From NCBI GenBank assembly GCA_948602995.1, contig CAPEBR010000019.1:13166-77165 (forward strand): a DNA stretch of 64,000 nt, given 5' to 3'. The translations under genes and the position numbers were made by a program. The notes below the pieces were generated by a model. The model saw only the letters and a list, made by a program, of their open reading frames with translations. It was not told the origin of the DNA and did no database searches. Positions 25,101-34,638 of the stretch are shown here, piece after piece (position 1 is the stretch's first letter; each line of letters starts with the position of its first letter). This DNA is from an uncultured Dorea sp. GTDB lineage: Bacteria > Bacillota > Clostridia > Lachnospirales > Lachnospiraceae.

Positions 25101-26858
25101 TTAATAATGGATTACAACTGGCATTCCGATTTCCAGCAGGCCGAAAAGCGCCTCTGCCTTGTCATACGGCATGTTGATACATCCGTGAGAACCATTTGTC
25201 AGATACAGTGAGCCGCCGAAATACGGCTGCCAGGTAGCGTCATGGAAGCCGATCCCGCTCCAGGTAACCCTCATCCAGAAAGCTACGGGCGTCCGGTATT
25301 CCGGCTTTCCGGTCTTGGGATCCTTTTCGCCCACCAGTGTGGCATTTCTCTGAAGCTCTAAGATCGAATAAACACCTGACGGTGTCTCACGGTTCCCGAT
25401 ATTGGGATTTCCGGTAACAACATCTGACTCCAGCGTAACCTTTCCATTCTGGAACAGCCACATATGCTGTGCGGACAGATCTACCTCCGCATACGTATTT
25501 CCCATATCCATCGTCTCATGAACTGCCGCCTTGCTGAAATACGCAGGCTCTCTTGTTACTGTCTTTTCTTTTTTAATATCAGAAAGCAGCTTCTCGTATT
25601 CTGTCTCCTGGTCCATCTCCCAGCCATAGGTCCCAGGTACGACTGACACATTATTCCCATTTGCCGTAGTGAACTCCCGGGTCTTATTTATGGTATCATA
25701 TTTTTCCGCCAGTGAGGCAATGTATTTCTTCACATCATCTTTATTGAAGGTGACCTTCATTTTTTTATTTACCTTCACCCACTGGGAAATCACGGACGCA
25801 TCTACCACCTCGGTATAGGGATTAAAGTCATAAGTAACATTTGCCCCGAGATAACTGTTCATCTTATCCTTCGCGGCAACCACTTTTTTGGAATCCTTTA
25901 AGTACTTCGGCTTGATATAGCATTCTGTTTCTTCTAATTTAAGCGTATCACTAAATCCGCTGATGGCTGCTGCCACAGCCTCATCAAAGACCTCCCTGTC
26001 TATTCTGGTTCCAACCACCTCTGGTATAATGACAAACTCTGTATCCTTGAATTCCGGATGGGCATTTACAGATTTCACCTGGTTTTCTTTCTGAAGACAT
26101 GGAAGCTTGTCAAGCTCTCCGGCAAGGGCTTCCTCATTGTATGTCACACCGATGGGTGTTTCGATCTGAGTCTTCTTCCACAGGGACTTAATCCACAGAA
26201 ACTTATTCTGTCCTTCGACCAGTTTCTTCAGTTCATCCCCCGGAACATATTCCAGCGCTATGGAAGAGCCGGAAACCTGCTGAGTCTCTCCGTCAGACTC
26301 TTCAATGGTAAGCGTATAATCGCGAACCTGGCTGTGCATGTATTCTTCCACATCTCCTACACTTTTTGAAGAAAAGTCCATTCCGTTTATCGTTGTCTGA
26401 AAGAAAAGGTGGTCTTCAAAATAATATACACCTCCAAGATACCCGCCTCCAAGCAGACCCAGAAAGCTGATGAGAGATACAACTGCTGCCTTTCTGGCAG
26501 ACTTCCCCCTCTTTTTTCTCCGGTGTGCCCTCTTTCTCACCTTCTTTTCATCATTGTCCTCAAAATCTCCGGCAGAAGGATCTTCCTCCTCTTCTTCTGG
26601 CTCAGAGACATTTACCGGTTCTTTTTCAGCAGATTCCTTCTGGGCACTATCGCCCTTTGGACTGTCTGCCTCCCTGGCAGAGCTGTCATCGTCCCCGGAA
26701 TCCTCTTCTTCCTCTTCTTCATAATCATCTTCATCTATGAGCTCTTTCTTGTTTGCAAAATACTCGTAAGAAGAATTGGTAAATCCTTCATCAAGATCAA
26801 TCTCTATGAATTCAATGTCATCTGTATCCTTTTTTCTTCCTTTATCATTCCTTTTCAT
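25101..26858 (-). CDS. L,D-transpeptidase with PG_binding_4 domains
   Basis: A surface enzyme that makes 3-3 peptidoglycan cross-links or anchors proteins to the wall. Start 26858 (MKRNDKGRKK) has GGAGG upstream; the longer frame runs into the divergent aroC promoter region. The 585 residues begin with a very acidic cytosolic region (about 15-95), a basic patch and one membrane helix (about 120-145). Two PG_binding_4 regions (roughly 150-430) and a C-terminal YkuD domain follow, with the catalytic motif SHGCINMP (cysteine nucleophile). The acidic N-tail is unusually long. Confidence 0.92.
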   Translation of the reverse strand: MKRNDKGRKKDTDDIEFIEIDLDEGFTNSSYEYFANKKELIDEDDYEEEEEEDSGDDDSSAREADSPKGDSAQKESAEKEPVNVSEPEEEEEDPSAGDFEDNDEKKVRKRAHRRKKRGKSARKAAVVSLISFLGLLGGGYLGGVYYFEDHLFFQTTINGMDFSSKSVGDVEEYMHSQVRDYTLTIEESDGETQQVSGSSIALEYVPGDELKKLVEGQNKFLWIKSLWKKTQIETPIGVTYNEEALAGELDKLPCLQKENQVKSVNAHPEFKDTEFVIIPEVVGTRIDREVFDEAVAAAISGFSDTLKLEETECYIKPKYLKDSKKVVAAKDKMNSYLGANVTYDFNPYTEVVDASVISQWVKVNKKMKVTFNKDDVKKYIASLAEKYDTINKTREFTTANGNNVSVVPGTYGWEMDQETEYEKLLSDIKKEKTVTREPAYFSKAAVHETMDMGNTYAEVDLSAQHMWLFQNGKVTLESDVVTGNPNIGNRETPSGVYSILELQRNATLVGEKDPKTGKPEYRTPVAFWMRVTWSGIGFHDATWQPYFGGSLYLTNGSHGCINMPYDKAEALFGLLEIGMPVVIHY

Positions 26859-26941
26859 AGAATTATTCCTCCATTTTAGTTCACACGACCTTATTATAAT
26901 ATGGCTTTTTATAAAAGTACAGTACAAATATAGTAAAATTC

Positions 26942-26970
26942 TTGAAGATTTTACAGAATTACCGTATGAT
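26942..26970 (+). promoter_or_regulatory. Sigma-A promoter of aroC
   Basis: TTGAAG (26942-26947), a 17-base spacer and TATGAT (26965-26970), about 38 bases before the aroC start. Confidence 0.6.
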
Positions 26971-27014
26971 GATACATGTATAAAACAGACATGCAAAACC
27001 AAGGAGGACTTTTT

Positions 27015-28115
27015 ATGGCTGGATCAACTTTTGGAAATTTATTTCGGATTACTACATGGGGGGAATCTCATGGAAAAGCAATTGGAGCAGTTATAGACGG
27101 ATGCCCGGCGGGGCTTCCTCTTTTAGAGAAAGATATTCAGGGATTTTTAGACAGAAGAAAGCCCGGACAGAATAAGTTTACGACAAAACGCAGGGAAAAC
27201 GACCTTGCAGAAATCCTTTCTGGAACCTTTGAAGGAAAAACTACCGGGACGCCCATCTCCGTGGTCATAAGAAATGAAGACCAGCGTTCCCGGGATTACG
27301 GAAAGATCAAGGACTGCTACCGTCCCGGACACGCAGACTATACCTTTGATGCAAAATATGGCTTCCGGGATTACCGGGGCGGGGGGCGTTCCTCCGGACG
27401 CGAAACAATCGGGCGTGTTGCTGCCGGCGCAGTGGCGGTTAAGCTCCTTCATGAGCTTGGGATACATTTTACCACCTACACCCGTTCCATCGGCGGGATC
27501 TGTATTCCCCAGAATGAATATCATTATGAAGAAATCCCGGAAAACCCACTGTATATGCCAAATAATTCTTATGCCAGAAAGGCCTCTGAATATCTGGAAG
27601 CCTGTATGGAGAACCTGGATTCCTCCGGCGGTACTGTGGAATCCATCATTACCGGAGTACCTGCCGGTATCGGGGAGCCCGTTTTCCAGAAACTGGATGC
27701 TGAACTTGCAAAAGCGGTCATGTCCATTGGCGCTGTGAAAGGCGTGGAGATTGGAGACGGCTTTGAAGCTTCCAGGGCACTGGGGAGTACCAACAATGAT
27801 GCCTTTTTCTGCGAGTCCGGAAAGGTCATGAAAAGAACCAACCATTCCGGCGGCACCTTAGGGGGGATGAGCGACGGAGCCCCGATTATCCTGCGCGCCG
27901 CCATAAAACCGACTCCCTCCATAGCCCGGCTCCAGCACACGGTTACAAACCAGGGGAAAAACACGGACATTGCCATCACTGGCAGGCATGACCCGGTCAT
28001 CGTGCCCAGGGCTGTCGTTGTTGTGGAGGCAATGGCTGCCATCACACTTGCTGACCTGCTGATGACAAATATGTCCTCACGCCTGGAAAACCTGAAGACG
28101 ATATACAGAGAATAA
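27015..28115 (+). CDS. aroC: Chorismate synthase
   Basis: Last step of the shikimate pathway, using reduced FMN as cofactor. Start 27015 (MAGSTFGNLFRITTWGESHGKA) has AAGGAGG at ideal distance. Signatures visible: GESHG near residue 18, RPGHADYTFDAKYGFRDYRGGGRSS in the middle, and the C-terminal GRHDPVIVPRAVVVVEAMAA. The 366 residues are full length. It is divergent from the L,D-transpeptidase gene and convergent with the nucleoside kinase, separated by a perfect terminator hairpin. Confidence 0.97.
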   Translation: MAGSTFGNLFRITTWGESHGKAIGAVIDGCPAGLPLLEKDIQGFLDRRKPGQNKFTTKRRENDLAEILSGTFEGKTTGTPISVVIRNEDQRSRDYGKIKDCYRPGHADYTFDAKYGFRDYRGGGRSSGRETIGRVAAGAVAVKLLHELGIHFTTYTRSIGGICIPQNEYHYEEIPENPLYMPNNSYARKASEYLEACMENLDSSGGTVESIITGVPAGIGEPVFQKLDAELAKAVMSIGAVKGVEIGDGFEASRALGSTNNDAFFCESGKVMKRTNHSGGTLGGMSDGAPIILRAAIKPTPSIARLQHTVTNQGKNTDIAITGRHDPVIVPRAVVVVEAMAAITLADLLMTNMSSRLENLKTIYRE

Positions 28116-28145
28116 AGCAGGGGATCCTGTTTTTTCCATAAAATC

Positions 28146-28177
28146 AAGAAAAAGTCACTTCAAAGTGACTTTTTCTT
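28146..28177. terminator. Bidirectional terminator between aroC and the nucleoside kinase
   Basis: A perfect 15-base stem (AAGAAAAAGTCACTT and complement) around a two-base loop. It gives a T-rich 3' side on either strand, so it should end both convergent transcripts. Confidence 0.85.
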
Positions 28178-28247
28178 AAAAATGAATCATTTTAAAATGA
28201 CTTTTTCTCCATTATTTACCACTATACAAATGACCAAATCCTCTCAT

Positions 28248-29915
28248 TTACACATGAAAGCAGCTTCCTCCAACAAATTCCCTGAGCAGAGAGTTCATCG
28301 GTACATTCTCACTCCCGATTCCCACAAAATAATCCAGGAATTTCAGAATCTTTTTTGCTTCTATGTACTCCGGACAGTCTCTCTCGATTCCGAACAACAA
28401 GGGCTCCACATACGGCTTCAGTACCGCAAGCTCGTAGATCAGGGCAGAATTGAACATCACATCCGCCTCCTCCTGATAAGGGAAAATATTCTTCTCCTCA
28501 CCCCTTCTTACAGAGGGCCACATACCAATTGTCCTCCTTGCAGACGACCCTCTTGTCCTTGCATCCCGTACAATCCGCCGCAAGAGCCTTCCGTCCGTTG
28601 TGGGGATCCGGTTATGCTCATCTACATTCAGCTGTGTCAGCGCACTGATGTAAATCTTAAACTTATTCTCATCTGCAAGGCTTTCTGTAAGCTTCGGATT
28701 CAGGCAGTGGATTCCCTCGAATACAAGTACATCATTTTCACCCAGCTTCTTCGGTTTCCCATTGAACTCCTTGCTCCCCTTCAGGAAATTAAAGGTCGGT
28801 ATCACAACCTCCTTCCCTGCAAGGAGCTCCTGCATCTGCCTGTTAAACAGTTCTACATCCACAGCTCCGAGACTTTCAAAATCATAATTTCCATCCTCAT
28901 CCTTCGGCGTATCCTCCCGCTCAACAAAATAATTATCCACCGCTATTGGATGCGGAACCAGCCCGTTCGCCCGAAGCTGTATGGAAAGTCTGTGGGAAAA
29001 GGTTGTCTTTCCAGATGAAGACGGTCCTGCAATAAGAACAAACTTGATCTCCGGCCTTCCCGCTATCGTACTTGCAATCTCCGCGATCTTCTTCTCCTGC
29101 ATCGCCTCCTGAACAAGTACCACCTCTCGGACATCCTCCTTCGTAATCTTATCATTCAGCGAGCCCACTGTCTCAATTCCCTGCATGTCTCCCCATTTGG
29201 TTGATTCCTTTAACACAGAAAACAGCTTATGCTGGGGCTCAAAGGCCGGAACCTCCCTGGGTGCGGACTTTACTGGCATCTGAATCACAAATCCCTCATC
29301 ATAGAGATATAATTTAAAATATTTCAGGTAGCCGGCACTCGGCGCCATATAGCCATAATAATAATCCTCAAACTCATTCATGCTGTAGATGTTCACCTTC
29401 GACACACGGCGGTACATAAACAGCTTTTCCTTATCATACATACCATGATGGTCAAAAAGGTCAATCGCCTCATCCGTATGGACGGAACGCTTCCGGATGG
29501 GCATATCTGCGCGGATGATCTCCTCCATCCGTGCAGTCACACGTTCAAGCAGCTCCTGGTCTGTCCGGACTGTTCCTTCCAAAGTACAGTAATAACCCTT
29601 GCTTACCGAAAAATGTATCCTTACCTTTTCAAGCTGTGCACGGTCAGTAACATCATAGATTGCTTTTACAAGCATCAGGCTCATGCTTCTCTTGTATGTC
29701 TGATGTCCAATTTCATCCCCTGTTGTCACAAAACGCATTGTACAGTCTCCGCGAAGCGGTTTATACAACTCCTGAAGCTTTTCATTTATAAATACCAGCA
29801 CAATATCATTCTCATAATTCTCTTGAAAATCCTGCGCAATTTTCAGATACGGTGTACCGTCCTCATACTGCCTGGTCTCTGTGCCGATCCTTACTGTATA
29901 CATTTCCTTGCCCAT
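28248..29915 (-). CDS. TGS/tRNA_SAD-like fused nucleoside kinase
   Basis: A 555-residue protein. The N-terminal part (about 1-65) resembles a TGS domain. The next region (about 70-240) resembles the second additional domain of threonyl-tRNA synthetases, including HHGMYDKEKLFMYRRVS. The C-terminal part (about 285-500) is a uridine kinase-type P-loop enzyme with GPSSSGKTT, VDNYFVERED and FEGIHCLNP. Such fusions are common in Clostridia and Thermotoga; they probably phosphorylate nucleosides, with an unknown use for the synthetase-like part. It is the last gene of the dgt-dnaG-rpoD-trmK-nif3 run. Confidence 0.9.
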   Translation of the reverse strand: MGKEMYTVRIGTETRQYEDGTPYLKIAQDFQENYENDIVLVFINEKLQELYKPLRGDCTMRFVTTGDEIGHQTYKRSMSLMLVKAIYDVTDRAQLEKVRIHFSVSKGYYCTLEGTVRTDQELLERVTARMEEIIRADMPIRKRSVHTDEAIDLFDHHGMYDKEKLFMYRRVSKVNIYSMNEFEDYYYGYMAPSAGYLKYFKLYLYDEGFVIQMPVKSAPREVPAFEPQHKLFSVLKESTKWGDMQGIETVGSLNDKITKEDVREVVLVQEAMQEKKIAEIASTIAGRPEIKFVLIAGPSSSGKTTFSHRLSIQLRANGLVPHPIAVDNYFVEREDTPKDEDGNYDFESLGAVDVELFNRQMQELLAGKEVVIPTFNFLKGSKEFNGKPKKLGENDVLVFEGIHCLNPKLTESLADENKFKIYISALTQLNVDEHNRIPTTDGRLLRRIVRDARTRGSSARRTIGMWPSVRRGEEKNIFPYQEEADVMFNSALIYELAVLKPYVEPLLFGIERDCPEYIEAKKILKFLDYFVGIGSENVPMNSLLREFVGGSCFHV

Positions 29916-29980
29916 AGCCCTTGCTCCTTTCTCTGTATATTGTTTCTATAATGTAACTATGATGTTACTGAACAGTTACT

Positions 29981-30763
29981 CTATAATACTGTAAACGGAT
30001 GTCTGACGGATGCTGCCTCTATCTCCACGTCTCTTAGATACTCTTCCAGATAGTTCTTCATGTCCTGAATAAAGATATGCTCAATTCCATAGTGTCCTGC
30101 ATCTATAACTGCCATACCCTCTGCCATGGCATCAATTCCTTCGTGATGTCCGATATCACCGGTAATCAGGACATCTGCGCCTTTTTTTAATGCCTGCCCA
30201 ATGACACTCTTTCCCGAACCCGGACAGATGGCAGCACGCCTGATCATCTGTGTCTGGTCACCGAACAGCCGCACTGTATCGAGACCAAAGGCTTTCTTTA
30301 CCCTTTCACAGAGGCTGCAGAGCGTCACAGGATCAAGATCTGCTATCCTTCCGATTCCTTCCTCTGTGCCATCTTCTGATACCCTGGTCACCTCCAACAC
30401 CAGAGAGTCCGGCATCCCAAGCCTTTCACACGCAAGAGCCGCCATTCCCCGCACATCATAATTCGTATGCATGGCATAATAGGAAATATCATTCTGAATC
30501 AGTCCAAGCAGCCGGCGTCCGGTAAAATCTTCACTGGTCACCCGCTTCACCCCACTGAATATGAGCGGATGGTGTGTTACCAGCATATCCGCATGTATTC
30601 TGACCGCTGTCTCTACTGCAGCATCGTCCGCATCCAGCGCCACATAGATCCGTTTTACTTCCTTGTCATCTCTGCCGGCAAGAAGACCCACATTATCCCA
30701 GTTCATAGCACAATCCCTTGGATAGGACTCCTCAATAACCGCCATAACCTCTTTACACAACAT
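29981..30763 (-). CDS. Nif3-like dinuclear metal-centre protein
   Basis: A 260-residue member of the Nif3/YqfO (GTP cyclohydrolase I type 2 homologue) family that forms toroidal hexamers with a two-metal site. Metal-ligand motifs are visible: THHPLIFSGVKR near residue 65 and the C-terminal GDIGHHEGIDAMAEG. It lacks the inserted PII-like domain of longer members. It follows trmK after two bases. The trmK-nif3 pair downstream of rpoD is widespread in Firmicutes, and its cellular role is not settled. Confidence 0.92.
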   Translation of the reverse strand: MLCKEVMAVIEESYPRDCAMNWDNVGLLAGRDDKEVKRIYVALDADDAAVETAVRIHADMLVTHHPLIFSGVKRVTSEDFTGRRLLGLIQNDISYYAMHTNYDVRGMAALACERLGMPDSLVLEVTRVSEDGTEEGIGRIADLDPVTLCSLCERVKKAFGLDTVRLFGDQTQMIRRAAICPGSGKSVIGQALKKGADVLITGDIGHHEGIDAMAEGMAVIDAGHYGIEHIFIQDMKNYLEEYLRDVEIEAASVRHPFTVL

Positions 30764-30765
30764 CC

Positions 30766-31470
30766 CTAATATCCTCCATAATAAATAGAAAGCAGCCTTT
30801 TTATTTCTTCTGTCTCCTGAAGGAGGTCTTTTCTCCTCTCCTGCGCCCTGCCTGCCTCTCCATGAGCCTGGAGATTTTCCATGATCTGCTCTTTTAAATG
30901 GATCTCCCGCTGAAGATAACGGCAGAGCACAGGGTGACGCATCTCCAGAAGACGTTTTCCATAAAGATACTGGCCCCTGTCATAGAATTCCGTGTCTCCG
31001 TGCCCTGCTTTCATGACAGTATAATATTTTCCTCCATCTAATACCATGTCCTCTGCCATAATCCGGTATCCGTGCTCATTCAGATACCGCCGGACCTTCC
31101 AGATCTCTGACTGGGGCTGCAGAATCAGATGGTCAAGGGCTGCCAGCACCTCACTTCCCTCTGAAAGGATCTTTGTAATAAGGCCGCCTCCCATCCCGGC
31201 TGCAATCATTGTATCCGCCTCGCCCGGCCTTACCTTCTGCAGTCCGTCAGAAAGCCTTGTCTCAATATGACCCTCCCACCCGCATCTTCTGATATAATCT
31301 CCCGCCCTCTTAAGGGGACCCTCATTAACATCCAGCGCCAGCACCTTTTCCGCAATTCCATGCTCCATAAGATAAACAGGTATGTAGCCATGATCTGTCC
31401 CAATGTCTGCAACAGAGGCGCCTTCTGTCACAAGACCTGCTACCGCAGAAAGTCTCTCTGATAATTCCAT
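30766..31470 (-). CDS. trmK: tRNA (adenine(22)-N1)-methyltransferase
   Basis: A SAM-dependent enzyme that methylates A22 in the tRNA D-loop. The 234 residues show the SAM-binding VADIGTDHGYIPVYL (about 18-32), the acidic ALDVNEGPLKRA at strand two, and AAGMGGGLI, then a C-terminal coiled-coil helix domain (about 165-234). It lies 13 bases after rpoD and two before nif3, the conserved Firmicutes order. Confidence 0.94.
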   Translation of the reverse strand: MELSERLSAVAGLVTEGASVADIGTDHGYIPVYLMEHGIAEKVLALDVNEGPLKRAGDYIRRCGWEGHIETRLSDGLQKVRPGEADTMIAAGMGGGLITKILSEGSEVLAALDHLILQPQSEIWKVRRYLNEHGYRIMAEDMVLDGGKYYTVMKAGHGDTEFYDRGQYLYGKRLLEMRHPVLCRYLQREIHLKEQIMENLQAHGEAGRAQERRKDLLQETEEIKRLLSIYYGGY

Positions 31471-31483
31471 AGGCGCCTCTTCA

Positions 31484-32602
31484 TTAATCCAGATAGTCTC
31501 TCAATTTTCTGCTGCGGCTTGGGTGGCGGAGCTTCCGCAGTGCCTTCGCCTCAATCTGACGGATACGCTCCCTGGTAACGTCGAACTCCTTCCCGACCTC
31601 CTCCAAAGTGCGGGCACGTCCGTCGTTCATGCCAAATCTGAGTCTCAGAACCTTCTGTTCCCTGTCTGTCAGTGTATCCAGCACCTCATCAAGCTGTTCC
31701 TTTAAGAGGGTCTGTGCCGCCGCCTCTGCCGGTACCGGTACATTATCATCCTGGATAAAATCTCCGAGATGGCTGTCCTCCTCCTCGCCGATTGGAGTCT
31801 CTAAGGACACCGGCTCCTGGGAAATCTTCAGGATCTCCCTCACTCTCTCCACAGGCATGTCCAGCTCCTGTGCGATCTCCTCTGGCGTGGGCTCTCTCCC
31901 CAGTTCCTGCAAGAGCTGTCTGGACACACGGATCAGCTTATTGATCGTCTCAACCATATGCACAGGAATCCGGATGGTCCTCGCCTGATCCGCAATGGCG
32001 CGGGTGATTGCCTGACGGATCCACCATGTGGCATAAGTACTGAACTTAAAGCCTTTATGGTAATCAAACTTTTCAACTGCCTTAATAAGCCCCAGGTTTC
32101 CCTCCTGGATCAGATCAAGGAAGAGCATTCCACGCCCCACATAACGCTTCGCAATACTGACAACAAGACGCAGGTTCGCCTCGGCAAGACGCTTTTTCGC
32201 ACTCTCATCCCCGTCTGCCATGCGCTTTGCAAGATCCACCTCCTCCTCTGCAGTAAGAAGAGGAACCTTTCCAATCTCTTTCAGGTACATACGCACCGGA
32301 TCCTCGATACTGATTCCATCCGGCACGGACAGATCAAGCTTCTCAACATCCACATCCTCCACATCTGACAGATCAATATCCGCATCGTCAACATCAAGTG
32401 CGTCAACATCCCCGCTGATCCGGAGCACATCAATATTGTGCGCCTCCAGATATTCAAACACCCGGTCCATCTGCTCTGCATCCAGCTCCATGTCCGAGAA
32501 GAAATCATTAATCTCCTGAATCTCCAGAATACTCTTTTTCTTCTTTCCAAGCGTAACCAGTTCCTTCAGCTTTTCTTCCAATTTCACTGTGTTTTCTTCC
32601 AT
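31484..32602 (-). CDS. rpoD: RNA polymerase housekeeping sigma factor
   Basis: The main sigma factor. The 372 residues match SigA of Firmicutes. After a short acidic region 1.1 come region 1.2 (DPVRMYLKEIGKVPLLTAEEE), region 2 (YATWWIRQAITRAIADQART, the -10 and melting region), region 3, and region 4.2 (EEVGKEFDVTRERIRQIEAKALRKLRH). It shares a macromolecular-synthesis cluster with dnaG, from which it is separated by a 195-base space holding a dispersed repeat. Confidence 0.97.
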   Translation of the reverse strand: MEENTVKLEEKLKELVTLGKKKKSILEIQEINDFFSDMELDAEQMDRVFEYLEAHNIDVLRISGDVDALDVDDADIDLSDVEDVDVEKLDLSVPDGISIEDPVRMYLKEIGKVPLLTAEEEVDLAKRMADGDESAKKRLAEANLRLVVSIAKRYVGRGMLFLDLIQEGNLGLIKAVEKFDYHKGFKFSTYATWWIRQAITRAIADQARTIRIPVHMVETINKLIRVSRQLLQELGREPTPEEIAQELDMPVERVREILKISQEPVSLETPIGEEEDSHLGDFIQDDNVPVPAEAAAQTLLKEQLDEVLDTLTDREQKVLRLRFGMNDGRARTLEEVGKEFDVTRERIRQIEAKALRKLRHPSRSRKLRDYLD

Positions 32603-32638
32603 GTATTGTCCATCCTCTCATTGCTTGTATATATTTTG

Positions 32639-32785
32639 TAACTGCTCAGTACCTTCGCAGTTACCTGCAAAAATCTATCTAAATCTGCCTTCGGCAATGG
32701 GATTTTTGCACCCTTAAATCATTTTTTTACGGTCAGCGCAGTAAATACCCTCGCTTCGCCGGGGCAGACCTGCCTGAGTAGTTAC
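32639..32785. repeat. Dispersed multi-hairpin element between dnaG and rpoD
   Basis: About 147 bases with GTAACT..AGTTAC ends. It has an internal GCAAAAATC..GATTTTTGC hairpin, the conserved linker AAATCATTTTTTTACGGTC and a CGCTTCGCCGGGGCAGACC block shared with 8288-8395. It is inserted inside the dnaG-rpoD operon, so it would be transcribed and may act on the level of the rpoD message. Confidence 0.75.
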
Positions 32786-32797
32786 TATATTTTATCC

Positions 32798-34567
32798 TTA
32801 ATTAATAGAAATATGCAGTTTCCCGAGCCTCTCCAGTTCCCTTTTGGCTTCCATCAGCCGCTGAAGTCCTGCCATATCTGACGGTTCAAGCTTCTTTGCC
32901 GCTTCCTCAATGCTGTGCTTCTTCACCCGCACCACCGTCTCACTTAGTGCCTTTTCCTGCTCCCTCACAGTCGTAAGCTCCCGGATTTTCGTATGGAAAA
33001 GCCCTGCCACCTCACGGTGCTCTTTATCATCTGTAAAATGGTTCATGACCGCAGCCGGATTCAGCTCATGCCTCTCATACTGTTCATAGAGAAGTCCTGC
33101 CACCTCACGGTACAGACCTTCCGAAAAATCTTCTGGCAAGACATACTTGCTGACCTGCCGAAACACCTCTTCGTCTGACGCAAGCCAGGTAAGGAGTATC
33201 TTCTGGGACTTCTGTATCCCTTCTTCCCGGTCACGGCTCTTTGTCTGTCTCGGCCTTGATACAGGTCTTGCCTGACCGGTCTCAACCGCCATCTTTGCCG
33301 TCAGGCCTTTCAGTTCTTCATATCCCACATGATACCTTTCCGCCACTGCCTGAATATAATTGTTTCTCTCAATCTCTTCCTCGAATTCCGTAAGCCTGCG
33401 CGCAGCCTCCCTCATGAAGGCGGTCCGGCCCTCCGGCGTGTTCATGTCATACCCCCTCTCTAATACCTCAAGGCCAAACATAAACCCGTTTCCGGCCCTT
33501 TCAATCCGCTTTCCGAATTCATCCGCGCCAAGTCCTTTGATGAATTCATCCGGATCTTTATACGGCTCCATCCGTATCACCCTGGCTGTAATTCCCGCTT
33601 CCCTTAGAATCGGAACTGCACGCAGAACCGCTTTCGTTCCGGCATCATCACTGTCATAGGTTAAGTATACCTCATTTACATAGCGCTTAATCAATGAAGC
33701 ATGTCCCTGTGTCAGCGCTGTGCCAAGAGAAGCAACCGCATTGGTAAATCCTGCCTGATGAAGAGATATGACATCCATATATCCCTCACAGAGAAGAAAA
33801 TACGGCTTCCTGGAGGTTCTTGCACGGTTCAGTCCATACAGATTCCTGCTCTTATCAAAGACAAGTGTCTCCGGAGAATTCAGATATTTGGGCTTTGCAT
33901 CCCCCATGACGCGCCCTCCGAACCCGATCACACGACTGTTCACATCCATAATCGGAAACATGACCCTGTTCCAGAACTTGTCATAGACGCCCTGTCTCTC
34001 ATCCACACTGATCAGTCCCGCCTGGGCGATCAGCTCATCTTTGTATCCCTCTCTCTTAAGGTACTGATACAGATCATTGCTGTACTTGTTCGAGTATCCA
34101 AGGCCGAAAGCCTTGATGGTCTCCTCCCCAAGTCCCCGTCCGGTCAGGTATGTATATGCATGCGCCCCTCCTCCGCTTTTAAGCTGAATGTAAAAATACC
34201 GGGCAGCCTTCTTGTTAATCTCCAGCAGAACCGCTTTCGTATCTGCCCTCTGCTTCGCTTCCTTCGAGTATTCCTGTTCAGGCAGCTGTACCCCTGCACG
34301 GTCCGCAAGAACCTTGAGAGCCTCAAGGAAGGAATAATTCTCATATTCCATTAAAAAGGTAAATACATTCCCTCCTGCCCCGCATCCGAAACAGTAATAC
34401 ATCTGCTTCTGCCTGCTTACAGAAAAGGATGGGGACTTTTCGTTGTGAAACGGACACAGTCCAAAATAAGAGCTTCCCTTTTTCGTAAGCCTTACATAAC
34501 CAGAAATCACGTCCACAATGTCATTTTTCACCCGTATCTCTTCCACCAGTTCTTCTGGATAATACAT
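32798..34567 (-). CDS. dnaG: DNA primase
   Basis: It makes RNA primers for the replication fork. Start 34567 (MYYPEELVEEIR) matches family N-termini, although its AAGG site is about ten bases away and a GTG three codons upstream is a possible alternative. The 589 residues show the CHC2 zinc ribbon CPFHNEKSPSF..CFGCG (about 38-63), the TOPRIM catalytic site LLCEGYMDVIS with DSDDAG, and a C-terminal helicase-binding domain. Confidence 0.95.
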   Translation of the reverse strand: MYYPEELVEEIRVKNDIVDVISGYVRLTKKGSSYFGLCPFHNEKSPSFSVSRQKQMYYCFGCGAGGNVFTFLMEYENYSFLEALKVLADRAGVQLPEQEYSKEAKQRADTKAVLLEINKKAARYFYIQLKSGGGAHAYTYLTGRGLGEETIKAFGLGYSNKYSNDLYQYLKREGYKDELIAQAGLISVDERQGVYDKFWNRVMFPIMDVNSRVIGFGGRVMGDAKPKYLNSPETLVFDKSRNLYGLNRARTSRKPYFLLCEGYMDVISLHQAGFTNAVASLGTALTQGHASLIKRYVNEVYLTYDSDDAGTKAVLRAVPILREAGITARVIRMEPYKDPDEFIKGLGADEFGKRIERAGNGFMFGLEVLERGYDMNTPEGRTAFMREAARRLTEFEEEIERNNYIQAVAERYHVGYEELKGLTAKMAVETGQARPVSRPRQTKSRDREEGIQKSQKILLTWLASDEEVFRQVSKYVLPEDFSEGLYREVAGLLYEQYERHELNPAAVMNHFTDDKEHREVAGLFHTKIRELTTVREQEKALSETVVRVKKHSIEEAAKKLEPSDMAGLQRLMEAKRELERLGKLHISIN

Positions 34568-34638
34568 CGTTGCCACACCTTCTTTTTTATTGCCTGCTGT
34601 CCCTATATATAATATTCGACAAAAGTATTTGATTTCCT

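Noticed and set aside
27147..27845. Minus-strand open frame (232 codons) opposite aroC
   Set aside because: Shadow of the chorismate synthase gene; composition is unlike a real protein.
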